NCBI GenBank assembly: GCA_001464455.1
Contig: LNEI01000004.1
Span: forward strand, 1 to 64,000
Length of the DNA stretch: 64,000 nt
Reading direction: 5' to 3'
DNA from: Acidobacteria bacterium Ga0077534
Lineage (GTDB): Bacteria; Acidobacteriota; Blastocatellia; Pyrinomonadales; Pyrinomonadaceae
The translations under genes were made by a program, and so were the position numbers. Below, piece by piece: positions 53,314 through 60,787 of the stretch (position 1 is the first letter of the stretch; every line of letters begins with the position of its first letter). The notes under the pieces are model-generated. The model was not told the DNA's origin and ran no database searches. It saw only the letters and a list, made by a program, of their open reading frames with translations.

Positions 53314-55959
53314 ATGGACAAAAAGACTCGCTTTCAGGACCGATACACATTGCAGCGGATCGAGGATTGTCGCCGTATCTATGCAAAATACGGCGGGCGT
53401 CAGCATGAACAGATCGAAAGGGAAATGCGTGCCCTCGGCCACGCCACTTTTCACCGTCGCCTGCTGTATAGTCGCTTCGAACGCGGCCGCCACGCCCCGG
53501 GCTGGGTCGAGAAATACAGTTTTGATCTGCCAGTCGCCGGGAACGCGGCCGCCCTCGGCTGCAACGCCGGTTCCTCCGGCGTGACGAAGCTGGTTAATGA
53601 TCAACTTGACCAAGCCGAGAGCACATCAGCGTCCCGAAGCGGAACGCTTGCAGGCGAGGGCGCCTGCGTTCCCGGCTTAAAGGCGCGCAGGAAGACATTC
53701 GGTGAATTTCACGATTGGCTTAAATTCGTCAGCCCAAACTACGACTGGGACTTCAAACATCAGGTCTATCTCTACAAAACGCTCCGTGATTTCGACGCTG
53801 GGATCATAAAGCGGCTGATGATCTGGATGCCGCCGCGACACGGCAAAAGCGAGATGGTGACCGTGCGTCACACCGCCTGGGAGCTCCGCAACGACCCGTC
53901 AAAAAATATCATCGTCGCCAGCTACACCCAGCGCCTCGCCAATCGCTTCTCAAGAAAGATCAAAGGCGTGCTCGCGGATGACTGGGCACTGTCAGAACCG
54001 CCTGCGTTAGCGGGCGGCAAAAACGGAGCGACAGATAACGTTGGACGCAGGGGCAAGGCCGGACGGGGCGATCAGGTGACGGACCGTCGATCTACCGCTG
54101 CACTATTGCCGCCCGCTCACGCAGGCGGTTCCGACGATCGTCGCTACGAGAACGGTTCGCCGTTCCCATTCGCCTCACGCCGCCGGGCTAACAGCGACGC
54201 GGAATGGGAAACGTCGATGGGCGGCGGGCTGCGGGCGGTTGGCGTTGGCGGCGGTGTTACCGGTTTCGGGGCGGATACCATCATGGTCGACGACCCGATA
54301 AAAAGCCGTGCCGAGGCCGAATCCGCCGTCTACCGGGACCGCGTCTGGAACTGGTTCAACGACGACATCTACACCCGCCTCGAACCCGACGGAAAGGTCT
54401 GCATAATCCAGACCCGCTGGCACGAAGACGACCTCTGCGGCCGCCTTCTCCGCGAAGAGGCCGAAGGCGGTGAGAAATGGACCGTCGTAAACCTGCCCGC
54501 TCTCGCCGAAGGCGGCAACTGGAGCGCGGGCATCCCTGCCTTCAACGCCGATCCCCCTGGCGTGACGAAGCTGGACAATGATCGACTCGAACGATCCGAG
54601 AATGCGTCAGCGTCCCGAAGCGGAACGCTTGCAGGCGAGGGCTCCTGCGTTCCCGGCGTTAAACCGCGGGTGATCGGGTATCCGCGTCTGTATTCGAAAC
54701 ACCCCTCCTGGACAGGAGGGGTGGCAGCCGCTTCGGCTGACGGGGTGGTTGACGAACTCGCGGCTCCTCACAACTTACATACACACGAAACTCGATTACG
54801 AAATGCGTACACCATCCCCGCGGCCGTCAACCACCCCGGCCCGCAAAGCCGGGCCACCCCTCCTGTCCAGGAGGGGAATCAAGAGAAACTACCCTCCTGG
54901 ACAGGAGGGGTGGCAGCCGCTTCGGCTGACGGGGTGGTTGACCAACTCGCGGCACCGCGCAACGCACACATGAACGAAAGCCGGCTGCAACAAACTCGCA
55001 CAATCCCCACGGCCCTCAACCACCCCGGCCCGCAAAGCCGGGCAACCCCTCCTGTCCAGGAGGGGAATCAAGAAAAACTCCCCTCCTGGACAGGAGGGGT
55101 GGCAGCCGCTTCGGCTGACGGGGTGGTTGATGAACTCCCGGCACCGCGCAACGCACACATGAACGAAAGCCAGCTGCAACAAACTCGCACAATCCCCACG
55201 GCCGTCAACCACCCCGGCCCGCAAAGCCGGGCCACCCCTCCTGTCAAGGAGGGGAATTATCCCCAACCCACTCCACCCGACCCTCTAGACAGAGCTCCTG
55301 GTGAAGCTCTTTGGCCGGAGCGTTTCTCTGCAGACCTGCTGCATCGCATTAAGAAAAAGCTCGGAAGTTATTCATTTGGCTCGCTTTATCAGCAGCGTCC
55401 GGTTCCGGCGGATGGCGGATTGTTCAAGCGAGGTTGGTTCAAGATAATCCCGCGTGCCCCGCACGGGCTGCGTTGGCGGCGGGCGACCGACCCGGGATTG
55501 ACCTCGAACGCGAAGGCGGATTACACAGCGAGTTTCCGTGTGGCATTCGACAGCGAGAACAACATGTACATCGACGGCGGTTTTCGCAAGCAGCTCGAGT
55601 ACCCAGAGCTTCGCCGATTTGTTTTGGGACGCATGCAGCGAGAGCACGACACGCTCGAGCACGGTGTCGAACGCAGCGCCCATGGGCGGGCTCTCGAACA
55701 GGACCTGGGACGCGAGCGTTCGGCGATAGGGAAGCCGCTGCTCGGGGTCGACGTTCGTGATGGAAAGATCCCGCGTGCCCTGCCGTGGATAGCCCTCGCC
55801 GAACAGGGCAAGGTGTTCCTGACCAGAGCCGCCTGGAATCGCGACTTTATCGACGAATGCCTCGCCTTTCCGCTTGGGACGCACGACGACCAGATCGATG
55901 CGGTCTCGCTCGGCGTCCAAATGAGCCGGAAGACGAATAATAAGTTGTTTAGGTTTTAA
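53314..55959 (+). CDS. Orphan phage terminase large subunit enlarged by in-frame repeats
   Basis: 881 residues, versus about 450-600 for the family. ATPase: LMIWMPPRHGKSEMVTVRHT (Walker A near 173-180), NIIVASYTQRLANRFSRKIK, and ADTIMVDDPIKSRAEAES (Walker B near 325), then KVCIIQTRWHEDDL. ALWPERFSADLLHRIKKKLG and YQQRPVPADGGLFKRGWFKI are the linker; the nuclease part has KADYTASFRVAFDS and FPLGTHDDQIDAVS (near 856). Repeats occupy about residues 75-121, 226-274, 402-448 and 464-648; without them it would be about 550 residues. No portal, capsid or small-subunit gene is nearby. Whether it still works is unknown. Confidence 0.88.
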   Translation: MDKKTRFQDRYTLQRIEDCRRIYAKYGGRQHEQIEREMRALGHATFHRRLLYSRFERGRHAPGWVEKYSFDLPVAGNAAALGCNAGSSGVTKLVNDQLDQAESTSASRSGTLAGEGACVPGLKARRKTFGEFHDWLKFVSPNYDWDFKHQVYLYKTLRDFDAGIIKRLMIWMPPRHGKSEMVTVRHTAWELRNDPSKNIIVASYTQRLANRFSRKIKGVLADDWALSEPPALAGGKNGATDNVGRRGKAGRGDQVTDRRSTAALLPPAHAGGSDDRRYENGSPFPFASRRRANSDAEWETSMGGGLRAVGVGGGVTGFGADTIMVDDPIKSRAEAESAVYRDRVWNWFNDDIYTRLEPDGKVCIIQTRWHEDDLCGRLLREEAEGGEKWTVVNLPALAEGGNWSAGIPAFNADPPGVTKLDNDRLERSENASASRSGTLAGEGSCVPGVKPRVIGYPRLYSKHPSWTGGVAAASADGVVDELAAPHNLHTHETRLRNAYTIPAAVNHPGPQSRATPPVQEGNQEKLPSWTGGVAAASADGVVDQLAAPRNAHMNESRLQQTRTIPTALNHPGPQSRATPPVQEGNQEKLPSWTGGVAAASADGVVDELPAPRNAHMNESQLQQTRTIPTAVNHPGPQSRATPPVKEGNYPQPTPPDPLDRAPGEALWPERFSADLLHRIKKKLGSYSFGSLYQQRPVPADGGLFKRGWFKIIPRAPHGLRWRRATDPGLTSNAKADYTASFRVAFDSENNMYIDGGFRKQLEYPELRRFVLGRMQREHDTLEHGVERSAHGRALEQDLGRERSAIGKPLLGVDVRDGKIPRALPWIALAEQGKVFLTRAAWNRDFIDECLAFPLGTHDDQIDAVSLGVQMSRKTNNKLFRF
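53536..53676. repeat. Repeat family C, copy 1, inside the terminase gene
   Basis: Starts GCCGGGAACGC and ends GCGTTCCCGGC, so the ends are inverted copies. Inside are GGCGTGACGAAGCTGG and CGTCCCGAAGCGGAACGCTT then GCAGGCGAGGGC, both shared with copy 2. It is translated in frame, giving SASRSGTLAGEGACVPG. Confidence 0.8.
53991..54135. repeat. Repeat family D, copy 2, inside the terminase gene
   Basis: Left arm GTCAGAACCGCCTGCGTTAG then CGGGCGGCAA; right arm TTGCCGCCCGCTCACGCAGG then CGGTTCCGAC. Arms are about 30 bases with few mismatches. It is translated in frame within the ATPase domain between the second motif and Walker B. Confidence 0.78.
54517..54657. repeat. Repeat family C, copy 2, inside the terminase gene
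   Basis: Starts AACTGGAGCGCGGGCATCCC and ends CTGCGTTCCCGGCG; the middle is nearly identical to copy 1 (GGCGTGACGAAGCTGG, then CGTCCCGAAGCGGAACGCTT). Encodes NWSAGIPAFNADPPGVTKL and SASRSGTLAGEGSCVPG. The first 15 bases are almost the same as the linker of the RfaE2-GmhA gene at 40848. Confidence 0.78.
54702..55254. repeat. Three tandem family B units inside the terminase gene, exact 189-bp period
   Basis: CCCTCCTGG starts at 54703, 54892 and 55081, giving a period of 189 bases (63 codons) both times. Each unit has the complete B palindrome, from CCTCCTGGACAGGAGGGGTG to CACCCCTCCTGTCCAGGAGG (the last has one change). The translation per unit begins PSWTGGVAAASADGVVD and ends GPQSRATPPVQEGN. 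No unit contains a stop in this frame, and the reading frame returns to normal terminase sequence afterwards. Confidence 0.9.
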
Positions 55960-55994
55960 TTCGACTCTTGGGGGGCAAGTCGCATAAAGCATAA

Positions 55995-56024
55995 AAAAAG
56001 AGGCTCCCGAAGAAGCCTCTTTTT
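55995..56024. terminator. Bidirectional terminator between convergent genes
   Basis: AAAAAGAGGCT and AGCCTCTTTTT flank an 8-base loop, with A and T tracts on both sides. It lies between the terminase gene (plus) and the metalloprotease gene (minus). Confidence 0.88.
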
Positions 56025-56048
56025 GCTGTTCAATTGCAACTTGGCAAT

Positions 56049-58685
56049 TTACGGTTTGACCTGATAGTCGACCCAGCACGAATTGTGATCGCCGAGGAAA
56101 AGCTCAAGCATTTCCATCGCCGTTCTGTTCTGCGTACCTGCCGAAGCTCCGACACCCGAGAAATTCGGATTAAGGATCTTCGAAATCTGGTCACGGACCG
56201 CATCCAGGTGGGCACGGGTTGCCTTGTCTCGCGATTTCGCCATAGCGGTACCCGCTGCTGCACTAAGTGCTTTGAGTTCAGCACGATAGAGAGCACGCTC
56301 GTCACCGCTCGTCATAAACATTGCCGCAAATCCCGCCGGCAGTCCTTGCGGAGCAGCCTGAGCCGGAGCGTTCAGCTTATTGTTCGCGATGTCGAGATAC
56401 GCACGCTGCAGATTGCGACGATACGCGTCGATGGTCACCGTCGGAGCGTTAAGCTCACGGAAAACACCTGTGCGAACGTCCGTCAGGAACTGATCCGGAG
56501 CGTAAACTGCCGTCGGTTCCATAGCATGCTGCTCGACGAGGCGTGCAAAACGAGCGCTCGAGAGCAAGTTGTTAAGCACACTATTCTGAGCGTTCCGCAC
56601 GCGGTTGAGGGCACCGATCGGTTCGATCTTTCTCAGGATGTCCTGATCGATCGCCCACGTTGGCGTTGCAAATGCATTGTCGTTAAGAAACGCTACCGCC
56701 TCGGTCTGGCGTGCTTTCGGGATCACATTAAAGCGAACTCCGGCCTGGCCAACATGCTTCTGCTGCGAATTGTAGCCGCCTACGATCTGGGCAACGTGAT
56801 TCATCTCGAGCGTCCACTGGCCCAGCATGCGGCCGTAGAGTTCGCTCAGATCGTCATAGGTCTCGCCCTTCTGCGTAGTTGTCGCCGGAACGAGAAGCTT
56901 GGCAATACGCTGGAGGTTTTTGACCCCCAAGGTCGTTGCTTTGACAGCATCAGCATCGCCGACAGCTTCGGTTATTTCACCCGGATCGCTGCCCGCAGAA
57001 CCGGCGGTCGAAAATCGCAGCCACGGAGTCGTGTCCTGCTGACGTGCCCATTCATCGAGCGTTGCCCGCTCAGCATCTGAGGTACGGGCACTCGGGATGG
57101 GTTTGTAGCCCCACATCGTCGCCCATTTATCATATGGGCCGATGTTCGGGATCAGGTCTTCGAGGGCAATGCCGTCCTCGGGCTGTGCCACGTAGTTGAA
57201 ACGCGAATAGTCCATCAACGTGGGCGTGTGGCCCATCGTTTTGACCCATTCTTTGTCCCGTACCTTTTCGAACGGATACATCGAACTGGCTTTCATGTTG
57301 TGCTGGAAACCAAGTGTATGGCCGACTTCATGAGCAACTACGTATTCAACAAGGCGGCCCATCAGATCCTGCGGCATAGGCAGTCTCTGAGCACGCGGAT
57401 CGAGGTGGCCGACCTGCGTAAAGTACCACGAACGCTGAAGATTCTGGATGTTGTGATACATCTGAATGTCAGATTCGAGGATCTCGCCGGTACGCGGATC
57501 GTTGATGTGCGGGCCGGATGCGTTCTCGATGTTCGACGGCAGCCAGCGGACTACCGAATAGCGGGCATCTTCCGGATCGAAATCAGGATCATCCTTTGCC
57601 GACGGCTGGAGCTTGGCAATGATGGCGTTCTTGAAGCCGGCAGCCTCAAATGCTCTCTGCCAAACTTCGATGCCCTTAATGGTAAATGGCACGAGCCAAG
57701 CCGGCGTAGCACGGTCGACGTAATAGACGATCGGCTTCACAGGCTCCGAAAGCTCAGCGTTCGGATCTTTCTTTTCGAGGCGCCATTTAGTAATAAACCG
57801 GCGTTCCTCGGCTCGTTGTTCAGGGCGGCCAAAGTCAGTCGTCGCAACCGAGAAGTAGCCGACGCGTTCGTCAAAAAGACGAGGCAGCATCGGGTTTTCG
57901 GGCAGTTTGACCATCGAATGATGGAGTACGACCGTGGCACTTCCCGGAGGCATTCCTTGCTGCTGAGCACCGCCGCCACCAGGTCCGCCGCCCGCACCAG
58001 CCGGTGGGGCAACGCGGGTATAGGTCATCGACGTCCTGGCTTCGATATTGGTCGGAAACGTCTTGATACGCTCGATGTAAGAACGCGTCGGGTCGAGCGC
58101 CGTCGCATTCAGACGCTGGCGAGCACTAAGCTCGAAAACGTCGGTGCTGAAAAGCCTCGTCACTTCGATGACGGCTGATTCGTTCGGCCCCCAGGCCGCG
58201 ACCGGGAATGCCATGATGATCGAATCATTGTTGGCGTTTTGGACAGCTTCTGCGATCGGCAATGCTCGGTCGGCAACAATGCTGTAATTGACGTTACGCA
58301 GGAAAACTCGATTTTCGTTGCGTTCCCAGCGGACAACGCGTCTACCGAGAGCCTGGCCGCCGTAACCAACGCCAAGCGTGGTTTTTGCGATCTGAGCTAC
58401 CCAGAGAAACTCCTTATCCAGCAGAGCTTTGGGTATCTCGTAATAATATTTGTCTTTGATCTGATGAACCTTGAAAACACCATCTTTCGTTTTGGCATCT
58501 TTGGTTATCACTCGGTCATAGGGCTGCGGATCAGTACTGGGCGTGCCGCCCGGCCGGGCTCCCGCAGGGCCGGCTCCCGGCGGCGTTGGCGGGGTATCCG
58601 GCGGCGGATCCTGCCCAAAAGTGTTGAAAGCCGGCAAAGCGCACAGAACGCCCGCCAGCAGGAATTTACTCAAGGTCCTTCTCAT
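56049..58685 (-). CDS. Exported zinc-dependent metalloprotease (DUF4953/DUF5117 type)
   Basis: 878 residues. Signal peptide ending near FNTFGQ, then a Pro/Gly-rich linker (about 26-52). The N-terminal part (DGVFKVHQIKDKYYYEIPKA, FLWVAQIAKT) matches the DUF5118/DUF5117 region. HEVGHTLGFQH at 452-462 is a complete metzincin zinc site (HExxHxxGxxH); MDYSRFNYVAQPEDG downstream supplies the Met-turn. Such proteins are common in Bacteroidota and Acidobacteriota, with unknown substrates. A single gene, ending at a bidirectional terminator. Confidence 0.9.
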   Translation of the reverse strand: MRRTLSKFLLAGVLCALPAFNTFGQDPPPDTPPTPPGAGPAGARPGGTPSTDPQPYDRVITKDAKTKDGVFKVHQIKDKYYYEIPKALLDKEFLWVAQIAKTTLGVGYGGQALGRRVVRWERNENRVFLRNVNYSIVADRALPIAEAVQNANNDSIIMAFPVAAWGPNESAVIEVTRLFSTDVFELSARQRLNATALDPTRSYIERIKTFPTNIEARTSMTYTRVAPPAGAGGGPGGGGAQQQGMPPGSATVVLHHSMVKLPENPMLPRLFDERVGYFSVATTDFGRPEQRAEERRFITKWRLEKKDPNAELSEPVKPIVYYVDRATPAWLVPFTIKGIEVWQRAFEAAGFKNAIIAKLQPSAKDDPDFDPEDARYSVVRWLPSNIENASGPHINDPRTGEILESDIQMYHNIQNLQRSWYFTQVGHLDPRAQRLPMPQDLMGRLVEYVVAHEVGHTLGFQHNMKASSMYPFEKVRDKEWVKTMGHTPTLMDYSRFNYVAQPEDGIALEDLIPNIGPYDKWATMWGYKPIPSARTSDAERATLDEWARQQDTTPWLRFSTAGSAGSDPGEITEAVGDADAVKATTLGVKNLQRIAKLLVPATTTQKGETYDDLSELYGRMLGQWTLEMNHVAQIVGGYNSQQKHVGQAGVRFNVIPKARQTEAVAFLNDNAFATPTWAIDQDILRKIEPIGALNRVRNAQNSVLNNLLSSARFARLVEQHAMEPTAVYAPDQFLTDVRTGVFRELNAPTVTIDAYRRNLQRAYLDIANNKLNAPAQAAPQGLPAGFAAMFMTSGDERALYRAELKALSAAAGTAMAKSRDKATRAHLDAVRDQISKILNPNFSGVGASAGTQNRTAMEMLELFLGDHNSCWVDYQVKP

Positions 58686-58885
58686 TATGTTTCTCCTCAG
58701 GTCGTTTAATACGTGGCCAAAACGTGCAGGGTTTCAGCGGTCACGATCCCCGCTTTATTTTCCGCAAGATATTAAAGAAATGTATCTGAATGCAATTTTT
58801 ATGACGAAACATGATTATGCTACGAAACATAACCGTAACTCAACCGCCAAACCCTGCGAAACCAATGTTTTTTCGGAAAATCTGC

Positions 58886-58916
58886 GCAAAAAAGGCAGGC
58901 CTAACAGGCCTGCCTT
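58886..58916 (-). terminator. tRNA-Arg terminator
   Basis: A perfect 11-pair stem (AAGGCAGGCCT/AGGCCTGCCTT) with a 3-base loop, followed on the minus strand by a run of T. It begins about 18 bases after the tRNA-Arg CCA. Confidence 0.88.
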
Positions 58917-58934
58917 GGCAGAATTGAAATTAAA

Positions 58935-59011
58935 TGGTACACCCGGCATGATTCGAACATGCGACCCCTTGATTCGTAGTCAAGTACTCTATCCAGCTGA
59001 GCTACGGGTGC
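58935..59011 (-). tRNA. tRNA-Arg (anticodon ACG)
   Basis: 77 bases with encoded CCA. The D arm is GCTCAGCTGGATAGAGT, the anticodon arm CTTGA-CTACGAA-TCAAG with ACG at 34-36 (A34 expected to be edited to inosine), and the T arm GCATG/CATGC. The first acceptor pair is G-U. A terminator follows. No partial copy of its 3' end is seen elsewhere in the window. Confidence 0.95.
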
Positions 59012-59073
59012 ACAAAAGGCGAACTGATAGACTAACTATCACAGCGGCGTGTTGTCAAGTTTTCCGCAATGAT

Positions 59074-60063
59074 TCAGCGGGCAAAGTAGCCCTGACGAGT
59101 GCGAGAGATAAGATCCGGATTTTTTACGTCGATGCGAATAGCTCGCCACTTGCCATCGCGTTTGTCATTCGTCGACTGATATTCAATTGTGTAAAGCGTT
59201 CTGAGATCGGCGGCGACCTGGGCATAAAGTCGGCCCATTTCCTCAAGGCGGTTGATCGTATTGAGGGTTCCGCCCGTTCGGTCCGCCACTATTTTCAATC
59301 GGTCGCGAGCGGCCTGGAACATCGCAACCTGTCGCGGCGTCGGGTCGGCCAGTTTTTCAGGGTCACCGGTTGGCAGAGCAAGCGGATAGATCGTTACCCC
59401 CTGAGCATCGGAGCGATTCAGCAGCTGCACCAATTCCTCGTTGTTCTCTGGCTTGATAGCGGCCGCGATCTTGTCGTCAGCCAGACGCTCCAGTATCTTG
59501 CGGTCCTTGTCCTGAGCGTTCGAATCGATACCGTCGGTCAACACGATGATCGCCTTTCGACGGCCTTTCTCCTTCGAGAGCCTGTCGAGGGCGAGATCAA
59601 GAGCCTTGTAGAGATTAGTTTTACCACGCCCGTTCGCCACGGCGATCGAGTTGGCGACCGCTCCCCGATCGGTAGTAAAGTCGTTTCGCAGATTTACCTT
59701 GTCGTAAAACTCGATGACCGCGATCCGGTCCTCAGGCCCGAGAGCATCGATAAAGCGGAAAGCCGACTGTTTAATGACCTGACGAAACCCAAGCGTCGAC
59801 CCGCTCATGTCCAGCAGAATGGCAACGCTGAACGGAGCCGAACTTGGTTCGAGCCTGGATATTTCCTGCTTTACTCCGTCTTCGTACACATCAAAATTCG
59901 AGCGGTCGAGACTGAGTATCGGACGTCCTCGCGCATCGACAACACCGACATTGAGGCGAACCAACGAAGCGTCAACACGGATCGGATCGTCGTCCTGAGC
60001 AAAAGAAATGCCCGCGAAAACGAACAGTGCAGTTATCGCGGACATCATCTTGAAAAAGCTCAT
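59074..60063 (-). CDS. VWFA-related protein of the acidobacterial type
   Basis: 329 residues. Signal peptide ending near GISFAQ. An N-terminal beta domain (VRLNVGVVDARGRPILSLDR and FDVYEDGVKQEI) precedes a von Willebrand A domain with the MIDAS motif DMSGST at 85-90, TNLYKALDLALDRL and AIIVLTDGIDSNAQD. This two-part plan is that of the VWFA-related Acidobacterial domain family (TIGR03436), which supports the phylum call. Function is unknown; VWA domains usually bind partner proteins through a metal. Single gene upstream of tRNA-Arg. Confidence 0.9.
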   Translation of the reverse strand: MSFFKMMSAITALFVFAGISFAQDDDPIRVDASLVRLNVGVVDARGRPILSLDRSNFDVYEDGVKQEISRLEPSSAPFSVAILLDMSGSTLGFRQVIKQSAFRFIDALGPEDRIAVIEFYDKVNLRNDFTTDRGAVANSIAVANGRGKTNLYKALDLALDRLSKEKGRRKAIIVLTDGIDSNAQDKDRKILERLADDKIAAAIKPENNEELVQLLNRSDAQGVTIYPLALPTGDPEKLADPTPRQVAMFQAARDRLKIVADRTGGTLNTINRLEEMGRLYAQVAADLRTLYTIEYQSTNDKRDGKWRAIRIDVKNPDLISRTRQGYFAR

Positions 60064-60232
60064 ACTTAAATCTTACCAATTGGACGCTGATTTTCGAAAG
60101 GCGGTTGTATTCCGGACTTTACGTAAATGCCTTAACAGGTTTACATTTATGAGTTATACTTTGGTTTCAACCAAAGGATTTCGTGAGCCTGTCGTCGAGT
60201 GTACTTATGGTGGCCTGAATGGAGCAAAACAA

Positions 60233-60769
60233 ATGTTTTTCCGGCCGAGCTTTTGTGCAAATTGTGGTGTAAAGATCGAACGGGCCGAATGGCGTCTGTG
60301 GACCAGCCGTAGGTTTTGTGAGGTTTGCGCAGTTGAGCTGAAAGAGCATGAAATTCTGCCGAAGGCGATAGGCATCATCCTATCCTTGATCACTATCGTC
60401 GCGGTCGGCATCGCGTTCTCGACAAGGTCAAGGTCAAGTGAATTGCAGGCCCTGAAGCAGGAAACCAAGAAAGATACCGTAGTAGAAAAACGTAAAGAGG
60501 GCTTCGAGCCGGTTGGCCAGAGCATAGCTGCTCCAACAAAAGAGATACAACCAGAAATTCGCAATTTAGCATCAACGACAGAGCAGCAAATTGCGGCCAT
60601 CAAGAAGCCTAAGGTCGTGATCGAGGAATCCCCGATCTTTTGCGGGGCCGAAACAAAGAAGGGCACGCCGTGTTCGAGAAGGGTAAAAGAAGCCACGCGA
60701 TGCTATCAGCATCAGGGGATGCCTTCGATGACAGTCGCAGAAACAAAAGATAGAAAAGGCCAGAGATAG
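60233..60769 (+). CDS. Zinc-ribbon membrane protein with a C-terminal Cys/His motif
   Basis: 178 residues from the ATG at 60233, chosen for the GGAG eight bases upstream; ATGs at 60149 and 60008 are in frame but add no recognisable sequence. FCANCGVKIER and FCEVCAVELKE form a four-Cys zinc ribbon (about 6-36), then one membrane helix (about 46-63), a linker, and FCGAETKKGTPCSRRVKEAT with RCYQH, a C-x(9)-C-x(9)-C-x(2)-H motif resembling small zinc-binding DUF5763-like domains. It precedes the Ser/Thr kinase gene by 18 bases, so it may be a partner or substrate of that kinase. Confidence 0.65.
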   Translation: MFFRPSFCANCGVKIERAEWRLWTSRRFCEVCAVELKEHEILPKAIGIILSLITIVAVGIAFSTRSRSSELQALKQETKKDTVVEKRKEGFEPVGQSIAAPTKEIQPEIRNLASTTEQQIAAIKKPKVVIEESPIFCGAETKKGTPCSRRVKEATRCYQHQGMPSMTVAETKDRKGQR

Positions 60770-60787
60770 CTCAGGTTCAGCGAATAG

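Noticed and set aside
54702-55254. Tandem repeats that might be a CRISPR array
   Set aside because: The repeated unit is 189 bases long with near-identical content throughout; there are no short repeats with unique spacers and no cas genes.
53314-55959. A prophage around the terminase gene
   Set aside because: No portal, capsid, tail, lysis or integrase gene flanks it; neighbours are a PqqD-type gene and a metalloprotease gene.
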